Positions 60,796 to 64,000 of a DNA stretch of 64,000 nt are shown here, piece after piece (positions within the stretch are counted from its first letter, which is position 1; every line of letters starts with the position of its first letter). The notes below the pieces were generated by a model. The model made no database searches and was not told the origin of the DNA. It worked only from the letters and a program-made list of their open reading frames with translations. Position numbers and translations under genes: made by a program. Origin of the DNA: Streptococcus taonis (GTDB lineage Bacteria; Bacillota; Bacilli; Lactobacillales; Streptococcaceae); assembly GCF_029948085.1 (NCBI RefSeq), contig NZ_JARZZP010000013.1, forward strand, positions 1-64,000, read 5' to 3'.

Positions 60796-60842
60796 TCTGA
60801 CCGCAAAATTCCATTTAATGACAGCCTAATTCCTACTTTCTA

Positions 60843-60871
60843 TTTACTTTTCTTCTGGACAAGACTATAAT
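60843..60871 (+). promoter_or_regulatory. Promoter of the YeiH-family gene
   Basis: TTTACT (60843-60848), 17-nt spacer, TATAAT (60866-60871); a GGAGG ribosome site follows before the ATG at 60899. Confidence 0.75.
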
Positions 60872-60898
60872 AAGAAGTACTTATTTTAGGAGGTTTTT

Positions 60899-61909
60899 AT
60901 GTCATTTCTATCAAAAAATGGGGCCGGACTTTTAGCCTGTCTTATCATTTCCATCATCTCTTGGACCTTAGGGAGCTTCTTGCCTGTTATTGGGGCACCT
61001 GTTTTTGCCATCTTTATCGGTATGATTCTCCACCCCTTTCTCACTTCCTTTAAACAACTGGATGCCGGTTTGACTTACAGCTCCAAGAAATTGCTTCAGT
61101 ATGCTGTTATCTTGCTTGGGTTTGGGCTCAATATCTCGCAAGTCTTCGCAGTTGGAAAATCTTCCCTTCCTGTCATTCTATCTACCATTTCTATAGCCTT
61201 GATTGTAGCTTATCTTTTCCAACGCTTTTTTGATTTAGATACAAAACTAGCTACCTTGATCGGTGTTGGTTCCTCTATCTGTGGAGGTTCTGCCATTGCA
61301 GCGACAGCTCCCGTCATCCATGCCAAGGAAAAAGAAGTCGCCCAAGCCATCTCTGTTATCTTTTTCTTCAATGTCTTAGCAGCGCTTATTTTCCCAACCC
61401 TAGGAACCTGGCTTCACCTATCAAATGAGGGCTTCTCCCTCTTTTCAGGTACTGCGGTCAATGATACTTCCTCTGTAACAGCCACTGCCAGCGCCTGGGA
61501 TAGTCTTTACCACACAAACACTCTTGAGTCTGCTACCATTGTCAAATTGACACGCACCTTAGCTATCATTCCCATCACTCTCTTCCTCTCCTACTGGCAA
61601 AGCCGTCAACAAGGCAACAACCACGGAGTAAAACTTAAAAAAATCTTCCCTATTTTCATTCTCTACTTCATCCTAGCTTCCCTGCTAACCACCGTCCTTA
61701 CTTCCTTCGGTGTCAGCAGTAGTTTCTTTACCCCTCTCAAACAACTGTCTAAATTCCTCATCATCATGGCCATGAGCGCTATCGGCCTCAAAACCAATCT
61801 CATTGCCATGATCAAATCCAGTGGTAAATCCATTCTTCTTGGTGCCCTCTGCTGGATTGCCATCATCCTGACTAGTCTCGGGATGCAAACGCTCATCGGT
61901 ATTTTCTAA
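60899..61909 (+). CDS. YeiH/UPF0324-family membrane protein
   Basis: Polytopic membrane protein of 336 residues, about ten hydrophobic segments. Family signature [19 protein letters not shown] (about 121-139) is clear. Members are predicted transporters, some linked to sulphonate or anion transport; function here unknown. The stop codon is immediately followed by a BOX element. Confidence 0.9.
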   Translation: MSFLSKNGAGLLACLIISIISWTLGSFLPVIGAPVFAIFIGMILHPFLTSFKQLDAGLTYSSKKLLQYAVILLGFGLNISQVFAVGKSSLPVILSTISIALIVAYLFQRFFDLDTKLATLIGVGSSICGGSAIAATAPVIHAKEKEVAQAISVIFFFNVLAALIFPTLGTWLHLSNEGFSLFSGTAVNDTSSVTATASAWDSLYHTNTLESATIVKLTRTLAIIPITLFLSYWQSRQQGNNHGVKLKKIFPIFILYFILASLLTTVLTSFGVSSSFFTPLKQLSKFLIIMAMSAIGLKTNLIAMIKSSGKSILLGALCWIAIILTSLGMQTLIGIF

Positions 61910-62061
61910 TACTCTTCGAAAATCAAATTCAAACCACGTCAACGTCGCCTTGCCGTAGATATGTGTTACTGACTTCGTCAGTTCTATCTACAACCTCAAA
62001 GCAGTGCTTTGAGCAACCTGCGGCTAGTTTCCTAGTTTGCTCTTTGATTTTCATTGAGTAT
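61909..62061 (+). repeat. BOX element (boxA-boxB-boxC)
   Basis: 153-bp repeat with boxA (start ATACTCTTCGAAAATCAAAT; core CGTCAACGTCGCCTTGCCG), boxB (TTACTGACTTCGTCAGTTC, with an internal hairpin) and boxC (ending TTTGATTTTCATTGAGTAT). The complement of the core matches the standard BOX-PCR primer with one difference. It lies between convergent genes and may form a stable RNA hairpin. Confidence 0.92.
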
Positions 62062-62091
62062 AACACAAAAGGTAGCCCGCAAGCTACCTTT

Positions 62092-62529
62092 TTATTGTTC
62101 AAGTATTAAGCGTGTATGTTCTCTCTTAATACAACGGTTCATCACGATATCATCGCAACCTCCAGCACGCAAAATTTCTTCCGCTTCTAGACTTTCAAGT
62201 CCTAGTTGCGCCCAGAAAATCTTAGCATCTGCCTTGAGAAAATCACGCGCCACATCAGGTAGAAACTCACTACGACGATAGACATTGACGATATCTACGG
62301 GGAAAGGAATCTCAGCTAGACTGGCATAAGCCTTTTCTCCCAAGATTTCCCCACCTGCAGCCTTAGGGTTTACTGGTATGATTTTATAGCCACGAGCCTG
62401 CATTTCCTTGGTCACTCGATTGCTCGTTGTTTCCTCACGATCAGACAAGCCTACTACTGCTAGAGTTTTACTAGTTGCTAGATACTGACGGATCACGCCA
62501 TCACTCGGATTGATAAATTCTTGAGTCAT
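62092..62529 (-). CDS. CoA-binding (Rossmann-fold) protein
   Basis: 145 residues of the YccU/YneT CoA-binding family. LAVVGLSDREETTSNRV is the nucleotide-binding loop and VNVYRRSEFLPDVA the conserved second motif. Cytosolic; role unknown. Converges on the YeiH gene across the BOX element. Confidence 0.9.
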   Translation of the reverse strand: MTQEFINPSDGVIRQYLATSKTLAVVGLSDREETTSNRVTKEMQARGYKIIPVNPKAAGGEILGEKAYASLAEIPFPVDIVNVYRRSEFLPDVARDFLKADAKIFWAQLGLESLEAEEILRAGGCDDIVMNRCIKREHTRLILEQ

Positions 62530-62590
62530 AAAAATCCTCCTTTTTCAGCAGTATAGCACATTTTGAAAGGGTTTGCAGAATTCTGCTACC

Positions 62591-62632
62591 AAAAAACTCC
62601 CAACAAGGCCTATCACTTTGTTAGGAGTTTTG
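62591..62632 (-). terminator. Terminator of prs
   Basis: 14-bp stem (62593-62606 with 62618-62631, one mismatch) ending in a T-run on the minus strand. Confidence 0.8.
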
Positions 62633-62650
62633 TCTGATCCAACGAATTCG

Positions 62651-63619
62651 TTAGATTTTTTTCTCAATACTAAATAATGGAGATAGAGGACGTTTTTCGT
62701 GGATACGGACGATAGCATCCGCAAGAAGGTGAGCAATAGAGATTTGCTCAATCTTATCAATCAAACGCTCTTCTGGTAAGTAGATGGTATCCAAAACAAC
62801 CAATTTTTTAATAGCTGATTTTTGGATATTATCCATAGCAGGTCCTGAAAGTACTGGGTGCGTACAGCTTGCATATACCTCAACTGCTCCTGCTTCAGCC
62901 AAAGCATCAGCAGCATGACAGATTGTACCAGCTGTGTCAATCATGTCATCGATCAAAATACAAGTTTTTCCTTCAACCTTACCGATGATGTTCATCACTT
63001 CACTAGTATTCATCTTATCTACACTACGACGTTTGTCAATAATAGCAATTGGAGTTTTCAAAAACTCTGCTAATTTACGAGCACGAGTCACCCCACCATG
63101 GTCTGGACTGACAACCACATAGTCAGAACCAACCATGCCACGACGCTCAAAGTAATCTGCAATCAAAGGAGCACCCATCAAGTGATCAACAGGAATATCA
63201 AAGAATCCCTGAATCTGCGCAGCGTGCAAGTCAATCGTCAACAAACGATCCACTCCAGCTACTTCAAGCATATTTGCTACAAGTTTTGAAGTGATTGGCT
63301 CACGCGCTCTCGCCTTTCTATCCTGACGTGCATAGCCATAGTAAGGCATAACAACGTTGACAGATTCTGCACTGGCACGTTTCAAAGCATCTACCATAAT
63401 CAAAATTTCTAGCAGATTGTCATTTACAGGTGAGCTAGTTGATTGTAAGATAAAGACGTGTTTTCCACGGATTGATTCTTCGATATTAACTTGAATTTCT
63501 CCATCTGAAAATTGACGTACGGTCGATTTTCCCAACTCTATTCCAATCTCTTGCGCCACACGCTCTGCCAATTCTCTATTTGAAGAAAGGGCAAACAGCT
63601 TTAAATCAGAAAAAGACAT
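62651..63619 (-). CDS. prs: Ribose-phosphate pyrophosphokinase Prs
   Basis: Makes PRPP from ribose-5-P and ATP (322 residues), precursor for the purine pathway encoded nearby. PRPP-binding loop [12 protein letters not shown], flexible loop [17 protein letters not shown] and [11 protein letters not shown]-type N-terminal motif are present. Confidence 0.97.
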   Translation of the reverse strand: MSFSDLKLFALSSNRELAERVAQEIGIELGKSTVRQFSDGEIQVNIEESIRGKHVFILQSTSSPVNDNLLEILIMVDALKRASAESVNVVMPYYGYARQDRKARAREPITSKLVANMLEVAGVDRLLTIDLHAAQIQGFFDIPVDHLMGAPLIADYFERRGMVGSDYVVVSPDHGGVTRARKLAEFLKTPIAIIDKRRSVDKMNTSEVMNIIGKVEGKTCILIDDMIDTAGTICHAADALAEAGAVEVYASCTHPVLSGPAMDNIQKSAIKKLVVLDTIYLPEERLIDKIEQISIAHLLADAIVRIHEKRPLSPLFSIEKKI

Positions 63620-63677
63620 GATTTCCTCCAGTATTTATGTATCGCTTGTGTTTTTTCACAACATTTTTCCAACTACC

Positions 63678-63706
63678 ATTGTAGCGCTTTTTTCTTGATT
63701 TTTCAA
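63678..63706 (-). promoter_or_regulatory. Promoter of prs
   Basis: Minus strand TTGAAA (63706-63701), 17-nt spacer, TACAAT (63683-63678), about 60 nt before the prs start. Confidence 0.75.
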
Positions 63707-63707
63707 T

Positions 63708-63746
63708 AAAAAATAAGACAAGAGTAGACATTTATACCCTTGCCTT
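63708..63746 (-). terminator. Terminator of the carbonic anhydrase gene
   Basis: AAGGCAAG/CTTGTCTT stem (63746-63739 with 63722-63715, one G-T pair) and T-run on the minus strand, sitting just before the prs promoter. Confidence 0.65.
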
Positions 63747-63834
63747 GTGCTCATTTATATTCCTTATATTCAAGCTGAAATGTGACAACTTAGACATTCT
63801 ATCTCATGGGAAGATGAAACTTACAAAGGAAAAG

Positions 63835-64000
63835 TTAGTATACCTCTCTCATACTGCCTGTATCCACATCATAAACAGCCCCTGAAATAACGACATCATC
63901 TGGAATCAGTGGAGACTCTCGAAGTAACTGCATATCCTCACGAACACTCTCCTCAACATCTTGAAAAGGGAGAAAATCTTGACCCGAGACATCAACTCCT
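63835..64000 (-). CDS. Beta-class carbonic anhydrase, C-terminal end (partial)
   Basis: The last 55 codons of a gene cut by the window edge. The sequence (FLPFQDVEESVREDMQ, then LLRESPLIPDD and GAVYDVDTGSMREVY) matches the C-terminus of streptococcal beta-carbonic anhydrase. The zinc-binding residues lie outside the window. Confidence 0.85.
   Translation of the reverse strand, partial: GVDVSGQDFLPFQDVEESVREDMQLLRESPLIPDDVVISGAVYDVDTGSMREVY

Overview
The window is chromosomal DNA of a Mitis-group streptococcus close to Streptococcus pneumoniae (pneumococcus, S. pseudopneumoniae or S. mitis). The evidence is the comAB-purC junction, the purine gene cluster, a YSIRK/LPETG StrH hexosaminidase next to a BgaC-type beta-galactosidase operon, an Rgg/SHP pheromone locus with a VP1-like double-glycine peptide, and two BOX repeats. 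Several differences from the reference pneumococcal gene order, as I remember it, suggest a non-reference lineage or S. mitis: lacD inside the bgaC operon, SRR-type glycosyltransferases beside rnjA, nuclease-like genes inserted in the pur cluster, and a StrH with four G5 domains. These comparisons are from memory. Almost all genes lie on the minus strand.

Layout. 0.1-6.3 kb: methionine ABC transporter with an M20 peptidase (metQ, peptidase, metN, metP), an orphan amino-acid-binding lipoprotein, and azlCD. 6.5-9.4 kb: quorum-sensing module of an Rgg regulator, a 21-residue SHP pheromone gene absent from long-ORF lists, a GG-leader peptide and two CPBP membrane proteases. The shp and GG-peptide promoters diverge around a symmetric dyad. 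9.5-14.3 kb: tsaB-rimI-tsaD, a small membrane protein, rpoY-rnjA. 14.3-20.3 kb: decayed serine-rich-repeat glycosylation locus (GT8, gtfA and gtfB intact, flanked by broken GT2 genes and debris). 20.3-29.4 kb: host-glycan galactose operon (bgaC, PTS IIB-IIC-IID-IIA, agaS, lacD) with galM and a divergent GntR regulator. 29.6-34.0 kb: strH. 34.1-52.9 kb: purine biosynthesis read purC-L-F-(nuclease-like)-M-N-(GNAT)-H-D-E-K-(three accessory genes)-B. 53.0-57.5 kb: comAB, a small membrane protein and a dead bacteriocin gene. 57.6-60.7 kb: acpP, plsX, recO, araT. 60.9-64.0 kb: a YeiH-family protein, a BOX element, a CoA-binding protein, prs, and the end of a beta-carbonic anhydrase.

Functional links. 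StrH removes terminal GlcNAc and BgaC removes galactose from host glycans. The mannose-family PTS, AgaS, LacD and GalM import and process the sugars, and candidate cre sites downstream of both promoters suggest catabolite control. ComAB processes and exports double-glycine peptides such as CSP, and could in principle handle the VP1-like peptide. Purine synthesis appears to start from a promoter before purC with two PurBox-like motifs, one lying in the loop of the comAB terminator.

Most notable for follow-up: the symmetric bidirectional SHP/VP1 promoter with a ComX-type box ahead of rgg, the orphan SRR glycosylation cluster, and two PD-(D/E)XK-like genes inserted at separate points of the purine cluster. 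All four unrelated accessory genes there (two nuclease-like, one unknown, one SRPBCC) begin with GTG. No tRNA, rRNA, CRISPR array or intact insertion sequence was seen.
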